This document shows positions 1 to 7,904 of a stretch of DNA of 64,000 bases, in pieces. This DNA is from Streptomyces albospinus (GTDB lineage: Bacteria > Actinomycetota > Actinomycetes > Streptomycetales > Streptomycetaceae): contig NZ_BMRP01000025.1 of the NCBI RefSeq assembly GCF_014648695.1, positions 1 through 64,000 on the forward strand, in the 5' to 3' direction. The translations under genes and the position numbers were made by a program. The notes beneath the pieces are model-generated. The model had not been told where the DNA came from and did not search any database. It was given only the letters and a program-made list of their open reading frames with translations. Each line of letters begins with the position of its first letter. The stretch's first letter is position 1.

Positions 1-557
1 AGCAGCAGAAAAAGAAGTCACACAACAACTAACGATCAACTACTGGCGCAGGACACTAGCGGACCCTGTTCTCGTCAAGCGACGGCGAACGGGCACGGAG
101 TGCTGAGGTGCAGATCTCGACCAAGCGTTTGAGGCAGCCCATCCCTCCGGTCGGAACCAGCTCCCGCAGTGGGAGTTGGCGACGCACCCCCTCGGTGTCG
201 CCGGCCGGACGGGCATGGAGATCACGGCGTTACGGCGGAGCGGTGAAGCACTCGACTGCCCATCCGTCCGCAGCGGCCTCCTCAACTCGCCCTCCCCCGC
301 AACCACCGGCAGCCCGGCAAGTGGACCTCGGCACCGGCGTGGATACGCCCTTCGTCCACGCCCTTCGTCATCGGCTACGTCGCCTCGCGGACCGCGCAGG
401 CGTGTTCTTCACGTTCCGTAGGTCTGATGAGACATACGTTAAGGGCCCTGGCGTGTGCTGAACACCGGCGAGTCGCCCACGCGACTTCGAGGGACGACCC
501 GCCCCGAACCGCTCCATCCATTACGGGGAGCTGTCGAGCCGACGGAGGACTGACTAG
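1..557. other. no confident gene
   Basis: Short frames overlap here on both strands, but none shows a recognisable domain or a convincing ribosome binding site. The only supported element is the 5' flank of the next gene, including GGAGG at about 544-548. Confidence 0.5.
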
Positions 558-1403
558 ATGGACCGCGGCAACGGTGCCATGCACACCGTCACCCTGAGCG
601 GTGTCCCCGAAATGCTGATGTGGAATCTGTATCAGCGGGCATGGGAGGCACGCCGACCCCGGCCGGTGCTCCACGACCCCAAAGCCACGGAACTGGTCGA
701 CACACTCGACTACCCCTTCGAAAAGCACTTCGGGCGCCCCATCGGTCTCGTCGCCCAAGGCCACGCCCTGCGCGTCCGTACCTTCGACACCGCAGTACGG
801 GACTTCCTCACCACCCACCCCGACGGCACCATCGTTCACCTGGCCGAGGGGTTGGAAACCCAATTCTGGCGCTGCGACAACGGCCGAGCCCGATGGCTCG
901 GCGTCGAACTGCCCGAAACCGCCGCGCTGCGCCGGTCCTTGCTGCCGGATGGCGACCGCCGGCGCACCCTCGCGTGTTCGGCACTCGACCTGTCCTGGCG
1001 CGACGAGGTCGACAGCTCGCGTGGTGTGCTCATCACTGCGCAGGGTCTGCTGATGTACCTGCGCCCCCACCAGGTACGTGACCTGATCGCCGGCTGCGCC
1101 GAAGCCTTTCCCGGCGGCTCCCTCGTCTTCGACACCGTGCCACGCTGGTTCAGCGCCCGTTCGCTGACCGGCGCCGTGCGTACCTCACGAGGATTTCCGT
1201 CACCGCCCATGCCATGGGGACTCAACCGCAGCGAACTGCCACGCGTCCGCACCGCCCATCCGGCCATTACGTCGGTCCGTCAACTCCTGCCGCCCTCAGG
1301 GCGAGGCCTGTACCACGGCACGGTGGCTCCCCTCCTCACGCATATCGGTGTCCGTAACGCGCTGGTACTGGTCACGGCAGTAGCGCAATTCGCCCATCAA
1401 TAG
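558..1403 (+). CDS. TcmP-like SAM-dependent O-methyltransferase
   Basis: A 281-aa protein of the leucine carboxyl methyltransferase (LCMT/TcmP) fold, a family that methylates carboxyl or hydroxyl groups and often tailors polyketides in Streptomyces. The N-terminus has the family pattern W-x-x-Y-Q-R-A-x-E followed by a conserved 'LHDPKA'. The SAM loop lies at about residues 92-105 (VHLAEGLETQFWR), a weak version of the usual glycine-rich loop, and is followed by the acidic ELPE at 117-120. 'LLMYLRPHQV' corresponds to the later family motif. GGAGG at 544-548 supports the ATG at 558; an in-frame ATG at 579 is an alternative. The gene has no close operon partner. The substrate cannot be inferred. 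Confidence 0.85.
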   Translation: MDRGNGAMHTVTLSGVPEMLMWNLYQRAWEARRPRPVLHDPKATELVDTLDYPFEKHFGRPIGLVAQGHALRVRTFDTAVRDFLTTHPDGTIVHLAEGLETQFWRCDNGRARWLGVELPETAALRRSLLPDGDRRRTLACSALDLSWRDEVDSSRGVLITAQGLLMYLRPHQVRDLIAGCAEAFPGGSLVFDTVPRWFSARSLTGAVRTSRGFPSPPMPWGLNRSELPRVRTAHPAITSVRQLLPPSGRGLYHGTVAPLLTHIGVRNALVLVTAVAQFAHQ

Positions 1404-1871
1404 CCAGCGGCACATTCACACCGCTCGCCCCCCGAACCTGCACCCAGGCGCTCGGGAAATTTTCGCGACGAACGTCAGGCACCTTGGTCGGCCCATGTGG
1501 CATTCGCGAGAGTGCCCCCCCACAGCGTCAATGTGCAATTCACTGACGGCGTCGGCAGTGAAGCCGACGGCTGCGGCCCCGCCCGGAAGAGGAAAGGCCG
1601 TGTCGAGGTCCTGTGGATCGACCACGTTGATGGGGCCCAACAGGCCCACGGAAGAGGATACGGCCTGCTCCAAAGCGAGCAACGGGAGCGTCACATATTG
1701 AACGGGACGTCGTTGACCGATTGACACCCAGTCTCGGCTCGAAAGAGCTCGTACGGTCTTGCACAGCTCGTCGTGGTGCGGCGGTCGCGATGTCTCTTGC
1801 CGTCGAGTTGTAGGCGGTTGAACCGGTGGAGCTCATCGGCCGAGCGACCGGCTTCTGGAAGGAATGCTGTA
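1404..1871. other. intergenic, no supported gene
   Basis: A minus-strand frame at 1416-1727 has protein-like composition (hydrophobic Ala/Val/Gly stretch) but no recognised domain and no clear ribosome binding site, so it is not called. The last bases hold the GGAAGGA ribosome binding site of the glycosyltransferase at about 1857-1863. Confidence 0.4.
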
Positions 1872-3164
1872 GTGAACGTCTTGCTGGTGACCCATGGCTC
1901 GCGGGGTGATGTCCAGCCGTATCTGGCGCTGGCGTGCGGTGTGAAGGCAGCCGGGCACGAAGTGACACTGATCGGGCCGTCAGTCTTCGCGGAGTTGGCC
2001 GGCTCGGCTGGGGTGCCCTACGTTCCGATCGTCGATGGGCCCCTGGAGCTCCTGGCCGATCCTGTGGTTCGGAGAGCCAATGAGGATCGTCGCGGGCTAC
2101 GAGGCATGGTGCGGGGAGTGCGGTGGTTCCATCGGAGCAGGCCGCACTACGTGAAGGTCCTCGAAGATCTGATTGCCAAGGTCAAAGGGCTGCCTCGCCC
2201 CGATGTCGTGGTGTTCGTGCCCTGGGTGCCGGCGCATCACCTTGCCGAGTGGCTGAAGGTGCCTGCTGTGCCGGTGTGCTTTCAGCCGGGTTGGGTGCCC
2301 ACCCCCGACTTCGTCAATCCGTTGGTACCCAGGCGGCTGCCCACTTCACTGAGCCGGGCCTCCTATGCCTACGCCGAGTGGCCGGTTCGCCGTCTGTACG
2401 GCTCGGCAGTGGCGCGTCTGCGGCGCGAATCGCTGGGGCTGTCGGGGCGCGGGAGCAAGCTCAGTGTTCTGTCCCGGCCCGACGGAAAGCCGGCCACCGT
2501 GTTGCAGGCATTCGATCCCGGTGTGCTGCCCGGAACACCTCGGTATCCCCCCACCACGCACACCACGGGCTTTTGGCATCTGCCGGCGACCGGCGAGTGG
2601 CGCATGCCTGCGGACCTTCGCTCGTTTCTCGATGCGGGGAAACGGCCCGTGTACATCGGATTCGGCAGTATGGCCGGGAGCCGTTCTGCCGAGAAGAGCA
2701 GAGCCGTTCTCGCGGCCGTCCGTCAGGCCGGGGTGCGTGCTGTGATCGCCACCGGATGGGGTGGAGTGATGGCTCCCGACGACAAGCAGGGCCGAGGCGT
2801 CGACGACGTCTTCTTCGTGAACGAGATGCCGCATGAGCAGGTTTTTCCCCTCATGGCCGCGATCGTTCATCACGGTGGCGCCGGAACCACCGCATCGGCC
2901 CTGCGATCGGGCCGTCCGCAGGTCGTGTGCCCTTTCACTTTCGACCAGCCGTTCTGGGCTCGGCGGATGCACGCCCTCGGTCTGGCGCCGGCACCTCTGC
3001 CGCAGTACGACCTCACTGCGGGGCGTCTGGCCGAAGCACTGTCCCGCGTCGTGAGAGATCGCGAACTGGCCCAAGGCGCGGAGCAGTTCGGACTCCGCGC
3101 TGCCGCCCAGGACGGGGTGGGCAAGGCCGTCGAGGTGCTCGAAACCGTGGTGGAGTCCTATTAG
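1872..3164 (+). CDS. MGT-family (GT1) glycosyltransferase
   Basis: A 430-aa GT-B glycosyltransferase of the UDP-glucose:sterol / macrolide glycosyltransferase type. It would transfer a sugar from an NDP donor to a lipid or natural-product acceptor in the cytoplasm. The N-terminal acceptor domain begins VLLVTHGSRGDVQP, typical of the family. The donor-binding domain contains 'YIGFGSMAG' and the 'HHGGAGTT' box, followed by F-x-x-D-Q-P-F-W. GTG at 1872 was chosen because GGAAGGA lies about 8 nt upstream and homology to the family starts right there; the frame stays open further upstream to 1773, where it lacks family character. The methyltransferase upstream on the same strand could act on a related metabolite, but the 470-bp gap argues against one transcript. 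Confidence 0.9.
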   Translation: MNVLLVTHGSRGDVQPYLALACGVKAAGHEVTLIGPSVFAELAGSAGVPYVPIVDGPLELLADPVVRRANEDRRGLRGMVRGVRWFHRSRPHYVKVLEDLIAKVKGLPRPDVVVFVPWVPAHHLAEWLKVPAVPVCFQPGWVPTPDFVNPLVPRRLPTSLSRASYAYAEWPVRRLYGSAVARLRRESLGLSGRGSKLSVLSRPDGKPATVLQAFDPGVLPGTPRYPPTTHTTGFWHLPATGEWRMPADLRSFLDAGKRPVYIGFGSMAGSRSAEKSRAVLAAVRQAGVRAVIATGWGGVMAPDDKQGRGVDDVFFVNEMPHEQVFPLMAAIVHHGGAGTTASALRSGRPQVVCPFTFDQPFWARRMHALGLAPAPLPQYDLTAGRLAEALSRVVRDRELAQGAEQFGLRAAAQDGVGKAVEVLETVVESY

Positions 3165-3399
3165 TGCCGCATCAGACGACCGTTGACGTGCCGGGAACGT
3201 GATACGCCGCTCGGATGCTGGTCCGGGGACTCGTACCAACGGTTCGCTCACCCGGCGTCCCTCCGGTTCCCGAGCCGTGCGCGAGCGTCAGGAGGGGTCT
3301 TCGCCTTCCGGGCGTCGATCTTCGGTGGTTGTTCAGGTGCAGGCACGTCGAGGATCGGGCTGCTCACGGCGGCAGCACGGCTGCGGCTGTCACACCGCT

Positions 3400-3624
3400 T
3401 CAGTGGGGGCCGAACGTGAGGATGTCTCCGGGCTGGCAGTGGAGTTCGCGGCAGATCGCGCTCAGGGTGCTGAAGCGGATTGCCTTGGCACGGTCGTTCT
3501 TCAGGATCGACAGGTTCGCCACCGTCACGCCGACGCGTTCGGCGAGCTCGGCCAGGGTCATCTGGTGATCGGCCAGCAGCCGGTCGAGGTGGCAGTGGAT
3601 CTCGTGTGGCTCCTCCGGCGGCAT
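3400..3624 (-). CDS. YozG-like Cro/C1-type HTH regulator
   Basis: A 74-aa single-domain DNA-binding protein. Residues about 15-65 form a Cro/C1 helix-turn-helix ('TLAELAERVGVTVANLSIL' then 'FSTLSAICRELHCQPGDIL'), the signature of small YozG/XRE regulators that are usually paired with a DUF2975 membrane protein. Its ATG overlaps the stop codon of the DUF2975 gene (ATGA-type overlap at 3622-3626), so the two are translationally coupled. In related pairs the membrane protein is thought to sense a signal and the HTH protein to act on nearby promoters; that role is inferred here. It is the last gene of the run that starts at cbtB. Confidence 0.88.
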   Translation of the reverse strand: MPPEEPHEIHCHLDRLLADHQMTLAELAERVGVTVANLSILKNDRAKAIRFSTLSAICRELHCQPGDILTFGPH

Positions 3625-3884
3625 CAGACCAGGCCTTCCGTGTCCGCGCGCAGTCGTGCACCCTGGCGGAACGCTGCGGCGGCGGCTGCGCTCAGCACGG
3701 CCCCGAAGACTGCCGCGTTGTCGATGGCATAGGGCGTGTGGACGGCCTGCGCCACGGGCGTGCCATCGACCAGGAGGTTCGTCGTCAGGACGTCCAGGGC
3801 CGGAGGGAGCGTGCCGATCAGGAGGATGACCACGGCGATGACGAGCAGACGGCGCGCGTTCTTCAGTGCTTGGCCCGTCAACAA
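3624..3884 (-). CDS. DUF2975 membrane protein, N-terminal half missing
   Basis: An 86-aa protein matching only the C-terminal half of DUF2975 membrane proteins, which normally have about 160-180 aa and four membrane segments. Two segments are visible (about residues 12-32 and 57-72), followed by the family ending F-R-x-G-A-R-L-R-A-D-T-E-G-L-V. The frame opens with TTG TTG, overlapping the end of the FhuF-like gene by 7 nt, so translation could be coupled to it. The missing first half suggests a deletion that fused this gene end to end with the FhuF-like gene. It may be a decayed gene or a functional short partner of the HTH protein. Confidence 0.65.
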   Translation of the reverse strand: MLTGQALKNARRLLVIAVVILLIGTLPPALDVLTTNLLVDGTPVAQAVHTPYAIDNAAVFGAVLSAAAAAAFRQGARLRADTEGLV

Positions 3885-4630
3885 CTCCTCGGTCCGAGCA
3901 CGCAGTCACCGCACAGTGCTCCTGCCGCATCGGGTGCGGCGCGGTAGATCAAGCAACAACTGCGGCGCCGGAACGGTCCGTCGCCAGCCGTCCGGGTGTG
4001 GGTGTCACGGAGCGACTGGTGCTTGAGGAGCACTTCGGCGACCTCGTGTGCTCGTGGTCCCCAGGAGGGGGCGGAGGTGGTGATGGCCGTTGCTGCTCCG
4101 TTGATCGCGGAGGCGACGTTGCCCCACAGGATGCGGGGGGACACAGACAGCGGCTCAACTGCCCTGACAAGCTCCCGTATTGGTCCTTCGAGCAGATCGC
4201 CCGCCATCTGGCTGGTCGCTTCCAGGACCGTTCGACTGCCGGGTGTCAGTGCGTCTTGCGGAATCGACAGGGGGAACGCTCCGCCGAGCGAGGGCTGCCA
4301 GCGCACGCGAACAAGAGGGAGAGATGGCGGCAAGCTGTGCAGAGTTGCAGCCATGACTGGAGAGATGAGGCGCGCGACCAGTCCCAGGTGGGTCACGGAG
4401 GCTGCGACCCGTAGCTCGACCGCCTCGGGTGGCCGTCCACTGCCCGCGGCCAGGAACGCGCGGACGGACGTCACGCGGTCCAGCAGGACCTCGCGATCCT
4501 GCACCAGTTCGCTCATGGGCCGCCAGGGATCGGTGGCCGCCGATCCTTCGTCGTGGGTCTCGAAGGCGAAGAACGGGCCGAGGGCCGCGATCTGTTCCCG
4601 GATCGCGGCCCTCGGTTCTGTGTCTGTCAT
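3878..4630 (-). CDS. FhuF-like [2Fe-2S] protein, ferric reductase family
   Basis: A 250-aa protein of the FhuF / siderophore-iron reductase group. The C-terminus carries the family cluster-binding cysteines in the pattern C-C-x13-C-x2-C ('SCCLIYR' ... 'LCGDC'); classical FhuF has about ten residues in the middle gap. The N-terminal part is helical, with the 'THLGLVARLISPVMAAT' stretch typical of actinobacterial members. The ATG at 4630 overlaps the TGA of cbtA (ATGA), so it is coupled to the cobalt transporter genes and lies under the same cobalamin riboswitch. A role in reducing or handling cobalt or cobalamin-related metal is inferred from this context; ferric-siderophore reduction is the established role of the family. 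Confidence 0.82.
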   Translation of the reverse strand: MTDTEPRAAIREQIAALGPFFAFETHDEGSAATDPWRPMSELVQDREVLLDRVTSVRAFLAAGSGRPPEAVELRVAASVTHLGLVARLISPVMAATLHSLPPSLPLVRVRWQPSLGGAFPLSIPQDALTPGSRTVLEATSQMAGDLLEGPIRELVRAVEPLSVSPRILWGNVASAINGAATAITTSAPSWGPRAHEVAEVLLKHQSLRDTHTRTAGDGPFRRRSCCLIYRAAPDAAGALCGDCVLGPRSC

Positions 4631-5499
4631 GCCACGCCGGCTGGTCGGGGCTGCGCGGACGCCGGATTCTTCGACGTCTGCCTGGCCGGGTTGAGCAGGC
4701 GCTCGGCCATGGGTCCGAAGACCAGGGCCAGGGTCGCCCACAGCAGGACCTGGGTGGCGACGGAGTAGAAGCGGAAGGAGAACAGCACGTCGGCCGGGAA
4801 GCCCGGGTAGACGATGGTGCCCTTGGGGTCGGTCAGGGGCAGTGGTGTCTCGGTGGCGTGGTGGCCGTACTCCTGCACGTTGACCGAGAGTTCGCCGAGT
4901 GAGGGCAGCAGGGCCATCACGATGCCGATCGCCACGACGTAGGCGGCACCGGCCAGCAGCGTGGCGTTCCAGTTCCCGAAGCGGGGCTGGAGCCGTTTGC
5001 CGAGCCAGACCGCCGCGATCAGGAAGACCACCGAGCAGACCACCATGGCCAGATACAGGTTGCCGCGGTCCTTGATGGTGTCGGGGTGGCCGATGGAGGG
5101 CGGGTTGGCCGGGTACTTCACGAACGGCACGAAGTAGATGCCGAGGAAGCCGCCGAGTGCCACCAGCAGGGCCAGGTTGCGGGCGCGCAGCTTGCCGACC
5201 CGGCCGAGGCAGACGGCGTAGGCGACGGCGAACAGGGCGCCCATGGCGATGCCGAAGAGGATCATGCCCACGCCGATGCCGACGTTGGCCTGGATGGTGC
5301 GGCTGAAGATGTCGGGGCCGGCCGCCTCGGGCGTTGTTCCGGCGGCCTTGTCCAGGGCTTCCTGGGCGGCGTCGCGCCCGCTTTCGTAGGTGATCGCCGC
5401 TGCGATCTGGGGCTCGGCGAAGATCCTCGCGAAGAGGAAGGCGAGCAGACCGGCGACTGCGCCGGCGATGCCGCCGCGCAGGATGAGTTTCTTCTCCAT
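4627..5499 (-). CDS. cbtA: CbtA cobalt transporter subunit
   Basis: A 290-aa integral membrane protein matching CbtA, the multi-spanning subunit of the CbtAB cobalt uptake system. About six hydrophobic segments are visible, beginning 'GGIAGAVAGLLAFLFARIFA'. Conserved features include an E-x-x-Q-x-A region after the first segment and the 'FPADVLFSFRFYSVATQVLLW' region near the C-terminus (20 residues shown as a guide). It lies 25 nt downstream of cbtB and its stop overlaps the FhuF-like start. The cobalamin riboswitch upstream of cbtB should lower expression when B12 is abundant. Cobalt specificity is inferred from the family and the riboswitch. Confidence 0.93.
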   Translation of the reverse strand: MEKKLILRGGIAGAVAGLLAFLFARIFAEPQIAAAITYESGRDAAQEALDKAAGTTPEAAGPDIFSRTIQANVGIGVGMILFGIAMGALFAVAYAVCLGRVGKLRARNLALLVALGGFLGIYFVPFVKYPANPPSIGHPDTIKDRGNLYLAMVVCSVVFLIAAVWLGKRLQPRFGNWNATLLAGAAYVVAIGIVMALLPSLGELSVNVQEYGHHATETPLPLTDPKGTIVYPGFPADVLFSFRFYSVATQVLLWATLALVFGPMAERLLNPARQTSKNPASAQPRPAGVA

Positions 5500-5524
5500 G
5501 TTCAGGTGTCCGGGCTCGCGACCA

Positions 5525-5740
5525 TCAGTGGCAGGGGAAGCCGAGGAAGTGCCGGGCGTCGTGCACGAACTCGTGGACGTGCATGTCGTTGCCGAACACG
5601 GAGTAGGCGCCCTGGTCGACGCCGATGAAGTAGTAGACGGCCAGCGCGATCAACGCGGTGCCGACCAGCCAGAGCGCGGCCTTCGCGGCAGGCAGAACGA
5701 CCGGGGTGGACAGGGAAGCGGGTGCGGACATGCTGCTCAT
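5525..5740 (-). CDS. cbtB: CbtB cobalt transporter small subunit
   Basis: A 71-aa protein with one membrane helix (about residues 22-40, 'AALWLVGTALIALAVYYFIG'). It ends in the CbtB histidine-rich tail H-V-H-E-F-V-H-D-A-R-H and finishes P-C-H, a likely cobalt-binding site on the outer face. GGAGG about 9 nt upstream supports the ATG at 5740. It is the first gene after the cobalamin riboswitch and the first of five genes with tiny gaps or overlaps. Length and architecture are normal for the family. Confidence 0.93.
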   Translation of the reverse strand: MSSMSAPASLSTPVVLPAAKAALWLVGTALIALAVYYFIGVDQGAYSVFGNDMHVHEFVHDARHFLGFPCH

Positions 5741-5764
5741 GGGTGTGAGCCTCCTTCGGGGATC

Positions 5765-5925
5765 GTGCGTCCCTCAGCCAATGGGGCGTGTCATGACGGC
5801 CAAGTGTCTGACTTCAGGCCCCTGGAGAGGGGACTGTTCACAGTGGCGCGACCGTGCTGGACTCTCACCAGCTTCCTTATGCCGTCACTACACCAGGAGC
5901 GTACGGACACCCAACGTGGTCCGTC
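5765..5925 (-). promoter_or_regulatory. cobalamin (B12) riboswitch
   Basis: Read on the minus strand, 5877 to 5835 carries the conserved cobalamin aptamer core: AGGAAGCTGGTGAGA, then TCCAGCACGGTCGCGCC, then ACTGTGA. This matches the consensus GGGAAgccGGTG-aaAaTCC-gcGCGGtcCCGCCACTGTgA nearly position for position. Downstream pairing and expression-platform sequence leads to the cbtB ribosome binding site. The outer limits are approximate. It would switch off the cbtB operon when B12 is plentiful. Confidence 0.9.
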
Positions 5926-5992
5926 AATCACACAATTGCTCGATGTGGGCCAGCCCTCACCCCACCCCGACGTCGCCTGGCCGGCGAGTCCG

Positions 5993-6304
5993 TCAGGGGA
6001 CGGGCCGTGTGTCGTCACGGATGGCGGCCAGCAGGCGACAGCCACGGCATGTGACGTCGGTGTGCGACACCGCCTGGTCCGCCTCGGGGCACGAATGCAC
6101 CTCTGCCGAGGCCAGGACCAGCGCGGCATCGGCGAGGAGCACGTCCCGGCGGTCCAGTCGCTGACGCATCGCCCGCAGTCGTTTGTGCTGGGCGCCGACC
6201 TGCCTGCGGCTGGCTTCGAGCCGGTCGTACTCGTGCCGGGTGAGAACGACAACCTGCTCCCCGCCGGGGTCGATCCGCTGGAGCCGGCGGCTGTGGGACG
6301 ACAC
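5993..6304 (-). CDS. small hypothetical cytoplasmic protein
   Basis: A 103-aa protein of unknown function. GTG at 6304 is preceded by AGAGGAAG at 5-nt spacing, a good ribosome binding site. The sequence has 'VVVLTRHEYDRLEASRRQVG' followed by a charged helical, possibly coiled-coil region rich in Arg, Leu and Gln. It ends in a Cys-containing tail (S-C-P-E ... T-C-R-G-C), which might bind metal. Its 5' end lies 111 bp downstream of the next minus-strand gene. Confidence 0.55.
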   Translation of the reverse strand: MSSHSRRLQRIDPGGEQVVVLTRHEYDRLEASRRQVGAQHKRLRAMRQRLDRRDVLLADAALVLASAEVHSCPEADQAVSHTDVTCRGCRLLAAIRDDTRPVP

Positions 6305-6415
6305 CTGGTCCGGTCTTCCTCTGGCGCCCACCGGGAGAAGTCGGGTCGTCGCATGCGCACATCCGGCGGGGATGACAGACGGCTTACAGACTCTCTGTGG
6401 CGGCTCGTCCCCATG

Positions 6416-6670
6416 TCAACGCGCTTTCACGACAGTCGCAGTGGGGGGATCGGCTGCCGTGCTGCTCGTATCGGCGGCTCGATCCGGTACCCACGCCGCG
6501 TCCCCGCACTCCGAACAGAGACACGGCTGGAGACTGACGGAAACGCCGGCGGGCTGCGCGCCGGCAGTGACACATGGCGCCGCGGCCTCCGCCAGATCTG
6601 AGTCGCCCTGGGTCACTCGGTAGACATTTCGATCCCGCTCCACTGCGATGAGTGGCTTCGGAGGTGTCAC
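6416..6670 (-). CDS. small hypothetical protein coupled to the beta-propeller gene
   Basis: An 84-aa protein of unknown function, begun at GTG 6670 because this codon overlaps the TGA of the upstream beta-propeller gene (GTGA). That is a classical translational coupling arrangement and the main evidence for the gene. The N-terminus reads 'PLIAVERDRNVYRVTQGDSD'. A C-L-C-S-E-C motif near the middle could bind metal. No family was recognised. Confidence 0.5.
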   Translation of the reverse strand: MTPPKPLIAVERDRNVYRVTQGDSDLAEAAAPCVTAGAQPAGVSVSLQPCLCSECGDAAWVPDRAADTSSTAADPPTATVVKAR

Positions 6671-7710
6671 GGTCCTGGCCGGTACGCGAGGAGTGCAGGG
6701 TGTCCGCCGGGGCCGTGCGGGACGGGGTAGTAGCTGAGGTGGGTGGTGGGGTCGACGGCGACCACATGAGCGTCGGCGGCGAGGTGGGCGCGGCCGGTGA
6801 TGGTGAGGTGCCGGTCGTGGTTGTCGGCGGTGGTGACCCACCCGGACTCGGAGGCCACGAAGAGGTGCCCGGCGGCGGGGTCGTAGGCGAGTACGTCGGG
6901 ATCGTCACCGACCTGGTCGGTTCCGGTGATGTGCCAGGTGGTCAGGTCGACGGTGAGCAGGCGGGCGTTGCCGTCGCAGGCGATGAAGGCCATCCGGTCG
7001 GTCGGGGCGAGGATCAGTCCGTGGTCGTGGTCGCAGCCGGGCAGGGGGAGGCGGCGGGTGATGCGGAGGGTGGTCGGGTCGATGACGGCGAGCTCGTTGC
7101 GGGTCTGGACGTCGACGAGCATCTGCCGGGTGGTGGGGTCGTAGGCGACGTTGCCGGCTTCGCCGCCCAGGGGGACGGTGCCGCGGGCCGCTCCGGTGGC
7201 GGCGTCGACGACGGTCTCCGAGCCGCCGGATTCGTTGGTGGTCCACACCGTGCCGTGCACGGGGTCGTAGGCCAGCCCGTCGGGGTAGTCGCCGGTGGGG
7301 CTGCGGTGCAGGACGGTGCCCGTGGCCTCGTCGATGGCGACCACCTGGTTGGCGTCGGTGGCGGTGGCGTACACCCGGTGCAGAGCGGGGACGACCAGCA
7401 CGCCGTGGACGCCGGACAGGCCGTCGATGGTCCGTACGACGCGGCCCGCGTGCACGTCCACCTCGATGACCCGGCTCGCGCCGAGGTGGGCGATGAACAG
7501 CAGCCCGCGGTCGGGGTCGAGGCTCGCGTAGTCGAAGCGGGAGCTGTCCCCCGGCAGGGAGATCTCCTTCGCCGCATGGAGCGGCAGCGCCACCCTGGGC
7601 GGCCGGCTGCCGCCGCGGGTGAGCAGTACGCCGGCCACGACGGCAACGGCGGCGAGGACCAGGCCCACGATCAGGGCCAGCGGAGCGCGGAGGCTGAGAC
7701 GACGGATCAT
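6667..7710 (-). CDS. YncE-like (YVTN) beta-propeller protein, membrane anchored
   Basis: A 347-aa protein with one N-terminal membrane helix (about residues 8-30, 'ALIVGLVLAAVAVVAGVLL') followed by a seven-bladed type propeller. Repeated blades carry D-P/G-x-x-x-V-W/Y-x-T patterns such as 'YDPVHGTVWTTNESGG' and 'AYDPTTRQMLVDV', as in YncE and other YVTN repeat proteins. It is probably exposed outside the membrane, but ligand and role are unknown. ATG 7710 begins the membrane helix; the frame continues upstream without membrane-protein character. It precedes the small gene at 6416-6670 and follows the DUF1259 lipoprotein gene on the same strand. Confidence 0.85.
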   Translation of the reverse strand: MIRRLSLRAPLALIVGLVLAAVAVVAGVLLTRGGSRPPRVALPLHAAKEISLPGDSSRFDYASLDPDRGLLFIAHLGASRVIEVDVHAGRVVRTIDGLSGVHGVLVVPALHRVYATATDANQVVAIDEATGTVLHRSPTGDYPDGLAYDPVHGTVWTTNESGGSETVVDAATGAARGTVPLGGEAGNVAYDPTTRQMLVDVQTRNELAVIDPTTLRITRRLPLPGCDHDHGLILAPTDRMAFIACDGNARLLTVDLTTWHITGTDQVGDDPDVLAYDPAAGHLFVASESGWVTTADNHDRHLTITGRAHLAADAHVVAVDPTTHLSYYPVPHGPGGHPALLAYRPGP

Positions 7711-7904
7711 GTGCGGGCTTTCCCGGGGGGGGAGGAGGAGAGGCGAGGGTGGCTTGCCGCTGCGTGTGGGGGCGGGCGGCGGGACGGCCGGGTCGTCGAG
7801 TACCGCGACGACGAGGGATACGGCGAGGGATACGCGGCCAGCAACGCCGACAGCGTCGCACCGCACGGCGACCGATCCGGCCTGTGCCGATCAGGGCGCG
7901 CCGG

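Noticed and set aside
1416..1727. Minus-strand frame of 103 codons between the first two genes
   Set aside because: Has hydrophobic protein-like stretches but no recognised domain or ribosome binding site.
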